Below, piece after piece: positions 16,856 through 26,033 of a stretch of DNA of 54,889 bases. The stretch lies in assembly GCA_019114175.1 (NCBI GenBank), contig DXFZ01000009.1, positions 1 to 54,889 of the forward strand, in the 5' to 3' direction. The notes beneath the pieces were generated by a model. The model did not search any database, was not told the origin of the DNA, and worked only from the letters and a program-made list of their open reading frames with translations. The stretch's first letter is position 1, and every line of letters starts with the position of its first letter. Both the position numbers and the translations under genes were made by a program. The DNA comes from Candidatus Corynebacterium gallistercoris. GTDB lineage: Bacteria; Actinomycetota; Actinomycetes; Mycobacteriales; Mycobacteriaceae.

Positions 16856-19365
16856 TTAGGCGAGTTTTTGGGCCAGTTCTTGGGCTAGCTCCTTCGCCAA
16901 AAATGGAGCGGACGTGCTCCCACCCGCCGCCACCTCCTGCGGGGTGCCGACGGCCATCACCTGCCCGCCCTCGTCACCCGCGCCGGGGCCAAGATCGATG
17001 ACGTGATCCACGTTGGCGACCACACGCATGTCCAGCTCCACCATCACCACCGTGTTACCCGCATCCACCAGCGTGTGGAGGTGGTTCATCAGCCGGTCCG
17101 CATCCGCGCAGTGCAGCCCCGTCGTGGGCTCGTCCAAGATATAGAGCGTATCCCCGCGCTGGGCGCGCTGCAGCTCGCTGGCGAGCTTCACGCGCTGGGC
17201 CTCGCCCCCGGAGAGCTCCGTGGCGGGCTGCCCTAAGCGCAGGTAACCCAGACCCACGTCCATCAGCGCGTCCAGCGAACGCATGATGTCATACTCCTCG
17301 GCGAAGAACTCATGGGCCTGCTCCACCGTCATGCCCAGCACCTCCGCAATATTCTTGCCGTGCCAGGTGACCTCCAGAGTGGACTCCTTGTAGCGCGTGC
17401 CGTGGCAGATGGGGCATTCCGTGTACACCGAAGGCAGGAAGAGTAATTCCACCATCACGTGACCCTCGCCGTCACAGTGCGGGCAGCGACCGCCCGAGAC
17501 ATTGAAGGAAAAGGTTCCCGGCTTAAGACCACGTTGCTTGGCGGCGGGGGTTGAGGCGTAGCGGCGTCGCACAATATCAAAAAGACCCGTGTACGTGGCC
17601 ACATTAGACCGAGGTGTGCGGCCGATGGGCTTCTGATCAATGGTGACGACGCGGCGGATGCGCTGGAGGTCACCGCGGAGCTCGCCGCGGGTCTCGCCGG
17701 GATCCTCCGCGAGCAGGAGATCCTCGTCCGTGGGGCGGGGTCATCGGAACTGGCGGCCCGGGTGGTGCCGGGGAGGTGGGCGAGCACGAGTTCCGGCAAT
17801 GCCTGGCTGACCAGGGAAGACTTGCCGGAACCGGACACGCCCGTCACGGCGATCATCGCGCCGATGGGGAAGCGGGCTGAGATGCCTTGCACGTTGTTGC
17901 GGTGCACGCCCTGCAGCTCCAACCACCCGGCCGGGGTGCGGGGCGTGTGGGGAGGAAGGCCAGCGCCGCCGAACATGTAGCCGCGGGTGGCGGACTCTGC
18001 GATGTGCTTGAGCTCCTCCGGAGGCCCGGAATGCACCACGCGGCCGCCGCGTTCGCCAGCGGCTGGGCCGATGTCCACCAGCCAGTCCGCCTGCCGCATG
18101 ATCTCCACATTGTGCTCCACGACGAACAGGGAGTTCCCGCGGGCCTTGAGGCCCTCAAGGATGCGCATGAGGGCGGAAATGTCCTGCGGGTGGAGCCCGG
18201 AGCTGGGCTCGTCCAGGACGTACACCACGCCGAAGAGGTCGCTGGTGAGCTGGGTAGCCAGGCGCAGACGTTGCAGCTCACCGCCGGAGAGTGTGGGGGT
18301 GGTGCGGTCCAGCGAAAGGTAGCCCAGCCCCAGCTCCACGATGGGCGTGATGCGCGGGATGAGGCCTTCGATGAGGCGGTGGCCGGCCTCGGTGGTGTTG
18401 GACTTGTTCAGGTGGGCGAGTGCTTCCCGGAGGGGGAGCGCGGAGAAGTCCGCGATGTCCAGCCCGCCGAAGGTGACGGTGAGTGCCTCCGGTTTGAGCT
18501 TCTTGCCGCGGCACAGCGGGCACGTGGCGACGGTGAGGAAGCGGGAGACCTTCTTCTTCATCGAGGCGGACTTGGTGTTCGCGAACGTGTCCAGCACGTA
18601 CTTGCGCGCTCCCACGTAGGTGCCGGTGTAGTTCGGCTCATCGCCACGCGCCGCTGCCTGCTGTGACTCTTCGAGGGTGAGGCGGGAGTAGACGGGCACG
18701 GAGGGAGTCTGTTCCGTGTAGAGGATCCAATCCCGCTGCTCCTTGGGCAGGTCCTGCCAGGGGACATCTACGTCATAGCCCAAGCTGACGAGGGTGTCCC
18801 GGAGCTGCTGGCCGTGCCAGGCGGTGGGCCAGGAGGCGATGGCACGTTCCCGCAAGGTTAGCGTGGGGTCCGGCACCATGGCCTCCTCCGCCACGTCATA
18901 GACCTTGCCGATGCCGTGGCATTCCGGGCAGGCGCCTTGGACGGTGTTGGTGGAAAACTCTTCGGCGAGCAGAAGATCTTGGTTGTCCGGGTACTCACCC
19001 GCGCGGGAGTACAGCATCCTCACCAGGCTGGAGAGGGTGGTGATGCTGCCGACGGTGGAGCGGCTGCCTCCCGCGCCGCGGGCTTGTTGGAGGGCGACGG
19101 CAGGCGGCATGCCCGTGATGGAGTCCACGTCCGGCACGCCAGCTTGGTCGATGAGGCGGCGGGCATAGGGGGCGACGGACTCCAAGTATCTGCGCTGAGA
19201 CTCCGCGTAGAGGGTGCCGAAGGCCAGCGAGGACTTGCCGGATCCAGAAACGCCTGTGAACACCACCAGCGCATCGCGTGGAACGGAGAGGTCAATGTTC
19301 TTCAGGTTGTTCTGGCGCGCGCCGGCGATGCGCACATCGGGCTGTATTTCTGCTGGTTGGGGCAT
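16856..19365 (-). pseudogene. UvrA-like ABC ATPase, single-base frameshift
   Basis: The frame from ATG 19365 gives the N-terminal two thirds of a UvrA-family protein: Walker [15 protein letters not shown], zinc finger CPECHG and CPLCRG, signature LSGGELQRLRL, Walker B VYVLDEPSSGLH, and a second Walker [14 protein letters not shown]. Near 17731-17741 the reading frame shifts. The homologous sequence continues in another frame (TDEDLLLAEDPGETRG) to the stop at 16856, with the second zinc finger CPHCDG/CPICHG, LSGGEAQRV and YILDEPTTGLH. One base is missing in the C-run (GGGGCGGGG on the plus strand); restoring it gives about 836 aa, the size of UvrA proteins lacking the UvrB-interaction region. 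Either a real inactivating frameshift or a sequencing error. The intact family acts in DNA damage or drug tolerance. Confidence 0.85.
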
Positions 19366-19397
19366 TCCTCCACGGTATCAAGAGGGGCGGGGTGGGG

Positions 19398-19958
19398 TCA
19401 CCGAATTTCATCACGCCGGGATTCTTGAGATCCTGGACCATTCAAGATTTCTTTCACTACGGAGGCCACCGCGCCCAGGCTAAATAAAGTTGCCCCAGCT
19501 ATTGACTCGGGAGGGTCGAAAATTGCTAAGCAGGCGATGATCCCTAGGAGACAGAAGAAAAGGACTGCTGCAGCGATCCAGAGCCGAAGCCAAGCATCTC
19601 GCTTTGTGTGTTCGAAGGCTTCTCGGGTTATACGACGGTCCTCTACAGAGTCATCGTGCGCATCATTGAGGATTCTGGTTCCGGATCCAGGTGCAATCCG
19701 GTTGTATTCTTCGATGATGTACGGAGGTGGGATCGGCCCGGTGAACCCGACAAGTGTTGTCTCGGAGACCGCGTCTAGCCCTGTGAGTGGCGATTGATCT
19801 GGGCCTGGATATTGCCCCCCACGTGGTTGAAGGCTCTTGCCGTGCGGGTCTTCGAACGCAGACGGGCTTCCTGGGCCGCTTGGATCACTCGGTGGCTTTG
19901 TTGCATGTTGATCCTGCCCATCTCGTTCAGGGTGGTGTGGATCATTTTCATAGCTCAT
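19398..19958 (-). CDS. DUF2335-like membrane protein
   Basis: This 186-residue protein has a disordered N-terminal half rich in Pro, Asp, Gly and His, then the segment [26 protein letters not shown] (about residues 72-97) characteristic of DUF2335, followed by a charged helix ([17 protein letters not shown]) and two hydrophobic helices near 125-145 and 152-170. Function is unknown; the family is scattered and often found on mobile DNA. The ATG at 19958 has AAGGAAG 8 nt upstream. Its GC content is below the local average. It stands alone between the uvrA-like pseudogene and a long non-coding stretch. Confidence 0.7.
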   Translation of the reverse strand: MSYENDPHHPERDGQDQHATKPPSDPSGPGSPSAFEDPHGKSLQPRGGQYPGPDQSPLTGLDAVSETTLVGFTGPIPPPYIIEEYNRIAPGSGTRILNDAHDDSVEDRRITREAFEHTKRDAWLRLWIAAAVLFFCLLGIIACLAIFDPPESIAGATLFSLGAVASVVKEILNGPGSQESRRDEIR

Positions 19959-20545
19959 ACTCTACTTCCTTGGTTGTGGAGGCCGCCAGTTGTTCTGGTT
20001 TGCTAGCTGTCTTGAGCTGCATGTGATGCAGCTCAAGATTGAAATTGGTGTAGGCCACCAGTGGTGCTGGCTTTATGGTGATCCTAAGCAGCGGGTGTGA
20101 CAATGCCTGTCGCATGATCGAATTTGCGTTCGGGGTGTAGGTTAGTTGGCGCCAGAATGAACTCTAAACATGGCACATGCCTAGGCTACGGGTGTAACTA
20201 GAGCTTCGTTTCTGCGCTCTGGGAGCTGTATTTTTCCAGGCCAGGGTCTGTCAAGCCGAAGGCATAAATTACGTCAAGCCTCTGATCCACTTTTCGCCCG
20301 AATTCTCGTAACGTGCCTTGACAAGATTTGTTCTTGTGCCTTGACAGCCCCTGGGGGAGTGTGGGGCCCGGGGACGCAGGTCGTGGCGCTTAAAGGAATG
20401 GGTCTTGGGGCTAAGAAGTGAAGGGAAAGGGGCCTTGGGACTAAGGTTTTGGAAGACTCGAAGGGGAGAGCTGGGCTGGGCTCCGAGCAACTTTTGAATC
20501 CCCAACCCTCAACCAGCCCCCACCCCACCAGCACCAAAGAAAAAG
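19959..20545. other. Long non-coding region with repeats
   Basis: These 587 nt carry no supported gene; the open frames near the right end are shadows of the tRNA. The region holds a perfect hairpin (20010-20038, listed separately), a direct repeat GTGCCTTGACA at 20313-20323 and 20336-20346 flanking ACAAGA/TCTTGT, and another imperfect direct repeat CTTGGGGCTAAG/CTTGGGACTAAG at 20404 and 20434. The part next to the tRNA is G-rich on the plus strand. It could hide a small RNA or be decayed sequence. Confidence 0.5.
20010..20038. other. Perfect 13-bp inverted repeat hairpin
   Basis: TCTTGAGCTGCAT and its exact complement are separated by only GTG. No T-run follows on either strand, so it is not an obvious intrinsic terminator. 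It lies 52 nt upstream of the DUF2335 start and could be an operator for a dimeric regulator or the stem of an RNA. Confidence 0.6.
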
Positions 20546-20618
20546 TGCCCCAGAGAGGAATCGAACCTCCGACACCGGCTTTAGGAGAGCCGTGCTCTAT
20601 CCACTGAGCTACTAGGGC
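20546..20618 (-). tRNA. tRNA-Arg (anticodon CCT)
   Basis: The minus strand folds as a complete cloverleaf of 73 nt: acceptor GCCCTAG/CTGGGGC, D arm GCTC...GAGC, anticodon stem CGGCT/AGCCG with loop CTCCTAA (anticodon CCT, reading AGG), and T arm with GGTTCGATTCC. CCA is not encoded. A T-rich stretch follows directly and probably ends transcription. Confidence 0.95.
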
Positions 20619-20800
20619 AAAACTTGCTCGCACCCACCTCGGGGCGCTCGCAACACACATACTTTAGCACCCCGCCCACACGGGTAAGTAACCCGTTGAC
20701 CCCACGCAATCCCCACACACGGGCCACCTAAAACGACCACGCACACACATCCCAAATCCGTCCTCCCACAAGCAACTCAAAGCGACTACGCACAAGCCAC

Positions 20801-22009
20801 CTAGAGTGAGCGCTCGCTCTTCGGCTGGAGCGCCGCAGCCAAGAGCGGGAAGATCAGCACCGTCGCCGCGCCACCGGCCACCAAAATGGAGGCCCGCTGC
20901 TGGGAAAGGAGCTCCGCCTTCGTGGCCACCTCCGTCACGGCCACGATGATCGGCAGGCCCGTGGCAGAATACAGGCCCAACTGGAGCTTTTCCCGCGCGT
21001 CCTTGATCCCAGAGCCGGTATCCCGGAAGAGTTCGTGCAGGAAGATCGGCATACCGCGGGCCACCAGGATCACACCCACCACAACCAGCACACCCCATGG
21101 GGCCTGGGCCACGTCCTTCACGCTGATCGCCATGCCGGAGCAGATGAAGAAAATCGGGATCAAGAACCCGTAGCCCACCACATCCAGGCGCTTTTCCACA
21201 TGCGGGCGGGAATCTTTCGGCACCAACGTCCGGAGGATAATACCGGCGGCGAAAGCTCCCAGGACCACGTCTAACTGGAATACCGCCGCTACAGACATGA
21301 GGATGAGCAAAAGGAGGATGACCATGCGGACGACGGTTTGGTTTGTGGCGGAGGCGCCGTCGATAAAAGCCCTGCTGATCCACGGAACAATGGCAGCCAC
21401 CGTGCGGGGCACGAACGCCACCAGCAGCGCAATGAAGAAGAACAGTGCGATGACCACGAGGGTGACCCACGTGGACCGGGTGGACAAGACGATTGCGATG
21501 GCCATGATGGGCAGCAACTCGCCAACCGCGCCGTGGATCATCACGCCCTCCTTGATGTCCTCCGGCAAGCTCTCCGTGGACTTCAAAATCGGCATCAGCG
21601 TGCCCAGTGCCGTGGAGGTCACCGCAATCGCCAGGGTGGCGGCGGTGAGGAACGCGGAATCAAGCACCAGCGCGGCCGCAAGGAAGGCGATGAGCAAGCA
21701 CGCGAACCAGGTCGCAATGGCATTGCGCCCCTGCTTACCGGTCAGTGTGCGCACGTTGATCTCGAAACCGGCCAGGAGGAACAGCATGCCCAGGCCCAAC
21801 TCACGCAGGACCTCGATGCCCGTGCCGAGCTCCGCCAGCCCCAACATCTCCGGGCCAATGACGACCCCGAGGGCCAGCATGATAACCACGGCGGGGATGC
21901 GCTTCCCCGTCACGTAAGAGAGCAACGGGGAAAGCAGGGCTGCCGCCATGATGGCGGTCAGCGACAAGATTGTGTGGGCGTGCTCGGTGGCACCTGCAGC
22001 GACAAGCAT
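20801..22009 (-). CDS. CPA2-family cation:proton antiporter
   Basis: This protein of about 402 residues has a dozen hydrophobic helices and the pattern of the monovalent cation:proton antiporter-2 family: LLSPLLSYVTGKRIPAVVIMLALGVVIGPEMLG near the start, LRELGLGMLFLLAGFEINV, and FQLDVVLGAFAAGIILRT near residue 270. The family exchanges Na+ or K+ for H+. There is no C-terminal nucleotide-binding (TrkA-N) domain. ATG 22009 is the start that fits the family; GTG 22066 is in frame and neither has a good ribosome-binding site. It follows mctC on the same strand behind a hairpin. Confidence 0.82.
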   Translation of the reverse strand: MLVAAGATEHAHTILSLTAIMAAALLSPLLSYVTGKRIPAVVIMLALGVVIGPEMLGLAELGTGIEVLRELGLGMLFLLAGFEINVRTLTGKQGRNAIATWFACLLIAFLAAALVLDSAFLTAATLAIAVTSTALGTLMPILKSTESLPEDIKEGVMIHGAVGELLPIMAIAIVLSTRSTWVTLVVIALFFFIALLVAFVPRTVAAIVPWISRAFIDGASATNQTVVRMVILLLLILMSVAAVFQLDVVLGAFAAGIILRTLVPKDSRPHVEKRLDVVGYGFLIPIFFICSGMAISVKDVAQAPWGVLVVVGVILVARGMPIFLHELFRDTGSGIKDAREKLQLGLYSATGLPIIVAVTEVATKAELLSQQRASILVAGGAATVLIFPLLAAALQPKSERSL

Positions 22010-22045
22010 GAGCGAAAGCTTAACCGCCCTCACACAAAGCAACAA

Positions 22046-22075
22046 TCCCAGCGGCAATAGCGCCACTGGGATTGA
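22046..22075 (-). terminator. Hairpin after mctC, possible terminator
   Basis: AATCCCAG and CTGGGATT form an 8-bp stem that extends by two more pairs past one mismatch. It lies 36 nt past the mctC stop. The following sequence on the minus strand (GTTGCTTTG) is only weakly T-rich, so termination may be partial. Confidence 0.45.
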
Positions 22076-22110
22076 GTAAGGAGGATCAGTGCAAGAAGGG
22101 GGGAGGGGTG

Positions 22111-23736
22111 CTAGTGATCCACTGGAGCTTCCACGCCCACGCCCGTGAGGGAGCGGACTTCCATCTCAGCCTGGAGCTCATCCATGTTGTCCGGCTTGCC
22201 CACGTAGGTGCCGATGATGCCAGCCAGGAAGCCAGCCGGGATGGAGACCAGTGCCGGGTTGGTCATCGGGAACCAGTGGAAGTCCACGCCGGAGAACACG
22301 GCGGTCTCCGTGCCGGACATGGCCGGGGAGAAGATGATCAGCACCACGGCGCTGACCAGGCCGGTCCACAGGGAGGCCACAGCACCGGTGGTGTTGAAGC
22401 GCTTCCAGTACAGGGAGAACAGGATGGTTGGCACGTTGGCGGAAGCAGCGATGCAGAAAGCCAGGGAGACCAGGAAGGCCACGTTCTGGTTCATCGCGCC
22501 GATGCCCAGCAGGATGGAGGCCACGCCGATGACAACCACGGTGATACGGGAGACGCGCACCTGCTCTTCCTCCGTTGCCTCACCGTTGCGGATCACGGAG
22601 TTGTAGAGGTCGTGAGCCAGTGAAGCGGAGGCGGTAATCGCCAGGCCAGCCACCACGGCAAGCACCGTTGCGAAGGCGACGGCGGAGATCAGCGCCATGA
22701 AGATCGGCCCGGCCAGCTCCAGCGCCAGCAGCGGGGCAGCAGCGTTGGCGCCACCCGGAGCATCCTTGATACGCTCCGGTCCAACGAATGCGGCGGCGGC
22801 GTAGCCCAGGAACAGGGTCAGCAGGTAGAAGCCACCGATCAGCACGATAGCCCAGGTCACGGACTTGCGGGCTTCCTTGGCGGTCGGCACCGTGTAGAAG
22901 CGCATCAGCACGTGCGGCAGACCAGCAACACCCAGCGCCAGGGACATGCCCAGGGCGATGAAGTCCAGCTTGGCGATTTCGGTCTTGCCGTACTTCATGC
23001 CGGGCTCCAGGATGGCGGTGTTGCCGCCGTGGGAGTTCACGGCCTGCTGCAGCAGCTCAGAGAAGTTACCCTTGACCATCCAGAAGATGATGACGGTCAT
23101 GATGACCACGCCGCTGCACAGCAGCACGGCCTTGATCATCTGGACGTAGGTGGTGCCCTTCATGCCGCCGATGAGCACGTACGCGATCATCACCAAGCCC
23201 ACCACGGCCACGACCAGCGCCTGGCCGGCCTTGCCGTGGATGTCCAGCAGCACGGACACCAGGGAGCCGGCGCCGGCCATCTGGGCCACCAGGTAGAACA
23301 GGGAGACGAAGAGGGTGGCGAACGCGGCGGCCAGGCGCACGGGGCGCTGGCGCAGGCGGAAGCTCAGCACGTCAGCCATGGTGAACTTACCCGTGTTACG
23401 CAGTGGCTCCGCCACCAGCAGCAAGGCGATCAGCCAGGCTACGAAGAAGCCGATGGAGTAGAGGAAGCCATCGTAGCCATTCAGCGCGATGGCGCCCACG
23501 ATGCCCAGGAAGGACGCCGCAGACAGGTAGTCACCGGCAATGGCCAGGCCGTTCTGGGTACCGGAGAACGATGCGCCGCCGGTGTAGAAGTCGGTAGCGG
23601 ACTTCTGCGGCTTGCGGCTCACGCGCGTCACGATGTACATCGTGACCACGATGAAGCCCACGAACACCGCGATATTCAGGATGGGGTTGCCGGCGGAGGT
23701 CTCCGCGGCAAGGTTGAACGTAGTCATCTTCGTCAA
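22111..23736 (-). CDS. mctC: Monocarboxylate (acetate/pyruvate/propionate) symporter
   Basis: This 541-residue sodium/solute symporter-family protein corresponds to MctC of C. glutamicum and ActP of E. coli, which import acetate, propionate and pyruvate. Features are FYTGGASFSGTQNGLAIAGDYLSAASFLG near residue 50, LLVAEPLRNTGKFTMADVLSFR, and GMKGTTYVQMIKAVLL; about 13 hydrophobic helices are visible. It starts 6 nt after the DUF485 gene, matching the conserved two-gene arrangement. In C. glutamicum the operon is activated by RamA and repressed by RamB; candidate sites lie upstream of the DUF485 gene. Confidence 0.94.
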   Translation of the reverse strand: MTKMTTFNLAAETSAGNPILNIAVFVGFIVVTMYIVTRVSRKPQKSATDFYTGGASFSGTQNGLAIAGDYLSAASFLGIVGAIALNGYDGFLYSIGFFVAWLIALLLVAEPLRNTGKFTMADVLSFRLRQRPVRLAAAFATLFVSLFYLVAQMAGAGSLVSVLLDIHGKAGQALVVAVVGLVMIAYVLIGGMKGTTYVQMIKAVLLCSGVVIMTVIIFWMVKGNFSELLQQAVNSHGGNTAILEPGMKYGKTEIAKLDFIALGMSLALGVAGLPHVLMRFYTVPTAKEARKSVTWAIVLIGGFYLLTLFLGYAAAAFVGPERIKDAPGGANAAAPLLALELAGPIFMALISAVAFATVLAVVAGLAITASASLAHDLYNSVIRNGEATEEEQVRVSRITVVVIGVASILLGIGAMNQNVAFLVSLAFCIAASANVPTILFSLYWKRFNTTGAVASLWTGLVSAVVLIIFSPAMSGTETAVFSGVDFHWFPMTNPALVSIPAGFLAGIIGTYVGKPDNMDELQAEMEVRSLTGVGVEAPVDH

Positions 23737-23742
23737 AACTCC

Positions 23743-24123
23743 TTATGCCTGGCCGGTGCCGTTAGTCTTGGCGGCCACTGCGCCGCTTTCCATTTCCTCA
23801 CGAATAGCGGACGCGCGGGGCTCCAGTTCCTTGTTCGCAAACTTCACGTACGCCCACGTAATGGCGAAGGTGGAGACGAACTGCAGGAACCCCAGCAAGA
23901 TGCCGGAGTTAATGTTGCCCCACAACTTGTGGGACATGACGGAGGGGAAATACATTGCGATCAGGACGTAAACCACGAACCACACCACGAACAGGATGGT
24001 CAGTGGGAAGGTAAAACCGCGCTGCTTGGAGCGCAGTTCCTGGAACTCTGGGCTGCGCTGAACCGCAATGAACTCTTCCGGGGTGGGCTCATGCCGCTGG
24101 AAGGTAGGGGCGGGCTGACTCAA
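23743..24123 (-). CDS. DUF485 membrane protein, mctC partner
   Basis: This protein of about 126 residues has the DUF485 core (FIAVQRSPEFQELRSKQRGFTFPLTILFVVWF) followed by two hydrophobic helices (about residues 45-70 and 85-107). DUF485 proteins (YjcH in E. coli) are encoded just before acetate symporters and are presumed accessory subunits. I prefer TTG 24123, which has an AAAGGGAGAG ribosome-binding site 5-8 nt upstream; the GTG at 24171 would place a candidate GlxR site inside the gene. It forms an operon with mctC. Confidence 0.82.
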   Translation of the reverse strand: MSQPAPTFQRHEPTPEEFIAVQRSPEFQELRSKQRGFTFPLTILFVVWFVVYVLIAMYFPSVMSHKLWGNINSGILLGFLQFVSTFAITWAYVKFANKELEPRASAIREEMESGAVAAKTNGTGQA

Positions 24124-24156
24124 CGGTCTCTCCCTTTCTTGTGAAACATCAGTAAC

Positions 24157-24172
24157 GGTGATCGCAGTCACA
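24157..24172. promoter_or_regulatory. Candidate GlxR site before DUF485-mctC
   Basis: GGTGATCGCAGTCACA matches the CRP-type half sites TGTGA-N6-TCACA at 9 of 10 positions, though the central TA is missing. It lies about 35 nt upstream of the preferred start. Confidence 0.35.
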
Positions 24173-24283
24173 ACGGGATGCGATTGCGATTCAAGCTACA
24201 GACAATCCCCATGTTTTTCCAAAGAAAAGCTCACGCACTACAGAATCCGGCCCGTGGGGGTGGGGGTGGTCACTCACGCAAAA

Positions 24284-24333
24284 ACCCCCTGTATCTGCAT
24301 CTATGCAATAAATGCACTGAAGATAAAGGGGGT
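24284..24333. promoter_or_regulatory. Candidate RamA sites (ACCCCCT / AGGGGGT)
   Basis: ACCCCCT (24284-24290) and its inverted partner AGGGGGT (24327-24333) fit the C4-6/G4-6 stretches bound by RamA, the acetate-metabolism activator of C. glutamicum. Their position upstream of an acetate symporter operon supports the reading. The motif is short, so this is inference. Confidence 0.35.
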
Positions 24334-24426
24334 AATGACCCGTACGGAAGATGAGGCAAGATTCAGTTAATCACCACCGGAATTGGTTATTAACTTATAT
24401 GGCTTCCCGGTCAGCCTCGCCACGCA

Positions 24427-25113
24427 TCACTGACCGCCACCAGCGGTTTTGCGCCGCCACGTGCACATCCTGAACCTCAGGTTTCCTTCACCGTCTACCG
24501 TGTGCCCCTTCTCAGAGACCCGCCACGGCGTGGCAGAAAGATCAAACTCCGCCTCCGGCACCTCAGGCGCATACACGCCGAAGCGCTCCGGGGCCGTCAT
24601 CTCAATTTCTGTAATCTCAACCCGGTCCGCGATCTCCATGCACTGGGCGTACACCTGGCCGCCACCCAGGATCCACACCGTGGGGGTCAAGGAGGGATCA
24701 GACTGGCGGGCCCTCAAGATGGCTTCGGCGGCGTCCGCGATGGCGTCGCCCAAAGAAGAAACCACAAACCCACCCGGCGCGAAATAATCATCGCGGCGGG
24801 TGACCACGAAGTTCTTCCGGCCCGGCAGAGGCTGGTACGGCCCCTCCAAAGCCTCCCACGAGGTCCGGCCCATCACGACCGGGTAGCCCATGGTTGCGTC
24901 CTTGAAGTGCTTCAGGTCCTCCGGCAGGTACCAGGGCATGTCCGCGCCATCGCCGATGACGCCCTCGGTGGTTTGCGCCCAGATCATCGCAATCTCGATC
25001 TCACCGGGGTGGATGCCCTTGGCGCGGAGGGCCGCCCCTACCGCATCGCGGGTGGTGGCGGGGTACTCGCCGGGGGAGAAACCGGTGGGTCGGGAGGAGT
25101 GCGTGGAAGCCAT
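24427..25113 (-). CDS. folA: Dihydrofolate reductase
   Basis: This enzyme reduces dihydrofolate with NADPH, regenerating the folate oxidised by thymidylate synthase. The DHFR core is IAMIWAQTTEGVIG, MPWYLPEDLKHFK (catalytic acid in the PEDL segment), PVVMGRTSWEAL and WILGGGQVYAQCM. With ATG 25113 the protein has 228 residues, including a 40-residue N-terminal extension absent from the usual 150-170-residue enzymes. ATG 24987 would start exactly at the core but has no good ribosome-binding site. The upstream ATG directly abuts the thyA stop (TAGATG), so translational coupling favours the long form. A dispersed repeat is read as SSLGDAIAD. Confidence 0.9.
   Translation of the reverse strand: MASTHSSRPTGFSPGEYPATTRDAVGAALRAKGIHPGEIEIAMIWAQTTEGVIGDGADMPWYLPEDLKHFKDATMGYPVVMGRTSWEALEGPYQPLPGRKNFVVTRRDDYFAPGGFVVSSLGDAIADAAEAILRARQSDPSLTPTVWILGGGQVYAQCMEIADRVEITEIEMTAPERFGVYAPEVPEAEFDLSATPWRVSEKGHTVDGEGNLRFRMCTWRRKTAGGGQ
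24739..24760 (+). repeat. Dispersed GGTGSCGTCGC/A-tract repeat, copy 6
   Basis: GATGGCGTCGC is followed by CC and AAAGAAGAA. It lies antisense inside folA and is translated as SSLGDAIAD. The second core base is A instead of G and the spacer is short. Confidence 0.6.
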
Positions 25114-25935
25114 CTATACCGCCACCTTTGCCTTGATCGCGGGGTGAGGGTCGTAGCCCTCGAAGGAAAAATCGGAAAAGTCGTAAGAGAACAGGTCGGC
25201 TGCCTTGTTCAGAACCAGCTGCGGGTACGGCCGAGGCTCGCGGGAGAGCTGCAGCTTCACCTGCTCCACGTGGTTGTCATAGATGTGGCAATCCCCGCCG
25301 GTCCAGATGAACTCGCCGACCTCCAGGCCCGCCTGCTGGGCCAGCATGTGGGTCAGCAGGGAGTAGCTGGCGATGTTGAACGGCACGCCCAGGAACATGT
25401 CCGCGCTGCGCTGATACAGCTGGCAGCTGAGCTTGCCATCGGCCACGTACAGCTGGAACAGCAGGTGACACGGGGGCAGGGCCATGTTGTGCAGCTCGGA
25501 GACGTTCCACGCGCTGACGATGTTGCGGCGGGAATCAGGGTTATCCCGCAGCGTGTCCAGCGCCGCCTGGATCTGGTCCACGTGCCCGCCATCCGGGGTG
25601 GGCCAGCTGCGCCACTGCGCGCCGTAGATGGGGCCCAAGTCCCCATTCTCATCCGCCCACTCGTTCCAGATGCGAATGCCGTGGTCCTGCAGCCAGCGCA
25701 CGTTGGAATCCCCGCGCAAGAACCACAGCAGCTCACCCACCACGGACTTGATATGCACGGACTTCGTGGTGATCAGCGGGAAGGCCTCGGAGAGGTCAAA
25801 GCGGATCTGGCGGCCGAACAGGCTGGTGGTGCCGGTGCCGGTGCGGTCATCCTTGTGGGTGCCGCGGGCCAGGATCTCAGCCAGCAGGTCCTCGTAGGGG
25901 GTGGGGATGGGGTTAGTGTCCACTGTGTGTTTCAT
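25114..25935 (-). CDS. thyA: Thymidylate synthase
   Basis: This 273-residue ThyA-type enzyme methylates dUMP to dTMP using methylene-tetrahydrofolate. Visible landmarks are [25 protein letters not shown], the catalytic Cys in [14 protein letters not shown], the dUMP-binding [17 protein letters not shown] and the C-terminal AIKAKVAV. The ATG at 25935 has AAGGAG too close (1 nt); GTG 12 nt downstream is a possible alternative with poor spacing. The gene is immediately followed by folA, a functional pair because ThyA produces dihydrofolate. Confidence 0.95.
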   Translation of the reverse strand: MKHTVDTNPIPTPYEDLLAEILARGTHKDDRTGTGTTSLFGRQIRFDLSEAFPLITTKSVHIKSVVGELLWFLRGDSNVRWLQDHGIRIWNEWADENGDLGPIYGAQWRSWPTPDGGHVDQIQAALDTLRDNPDSRRNIVSAWNVSELHNMALPPCHLLFQLYVADGKLSCQLYQRSADMFLGVPFNIASYSLLTHMLAQQAGLEVGEFIWTGGDCHIYDNHVEQVKLQLSREPRPYPQLVLNKAADLFSYDFSDFSFEGYDPHPAIKAKVAV

Positions 25936-26012
25936 TCTCCTTGCGGGTCTTCTCACCGGCACAACAACGTACCCGTGCCGCCTATTTCATCGCTTTGGCG
26001 GGGGAGGCGTAA

Positions 26013-26033
26013 GGTGCCGTCGCCCCCAAAAAA
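26013..26033 (+). repeat. Dispersed GGTGSCGTCGC/A-tract repeat, copy 7
   Basis: GGTGCCGTCGC is followed by CCCC and six A. It is intergenic between thyA and cysQ, and its A-tract ends exactly at the cysQ stop codon. Confidence 0.75.

Larger units (their letters stand above)
24124..24426. other. Control region upstream of DUF485-mctC
   Basis: About 300 nt separate the start of the DUF485 gene from the 3' end of folA. No gene is visible. The stretch is A/T-rich in places and contains a candidate GlxR site and two inverted C5/G5 motifs of the RamA type, listed separately. No clear folA terminator is seen. Confidence 0.5.

Noticed and set aside
17558..17582. GCGGCGTCGCACAATATCAAAAAG in the uvrA-like pseudogene as a further repeat copy.
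   Set aside because: The spacer is too long, and the sequence is explained by the conserved UvrA segment GLFDIVRRRYA in a frame different from all other genic copies.
20274..20660. Open frames containing ALVAQWIEHGSPK across the tRNA.
   Set aside because: This is the well-known spurious translation of a tRNA gene and its flanks.
20725..20794. Imperfect repeat CACCTAAAACGACCACGCACA / CAACTCAAAGCGACTACGCACA as the start of a CRISPR-like array.
   Set aside because: There are only two diverged units, with no regular spacer and no cas genes. It is a simple local duplication at most.
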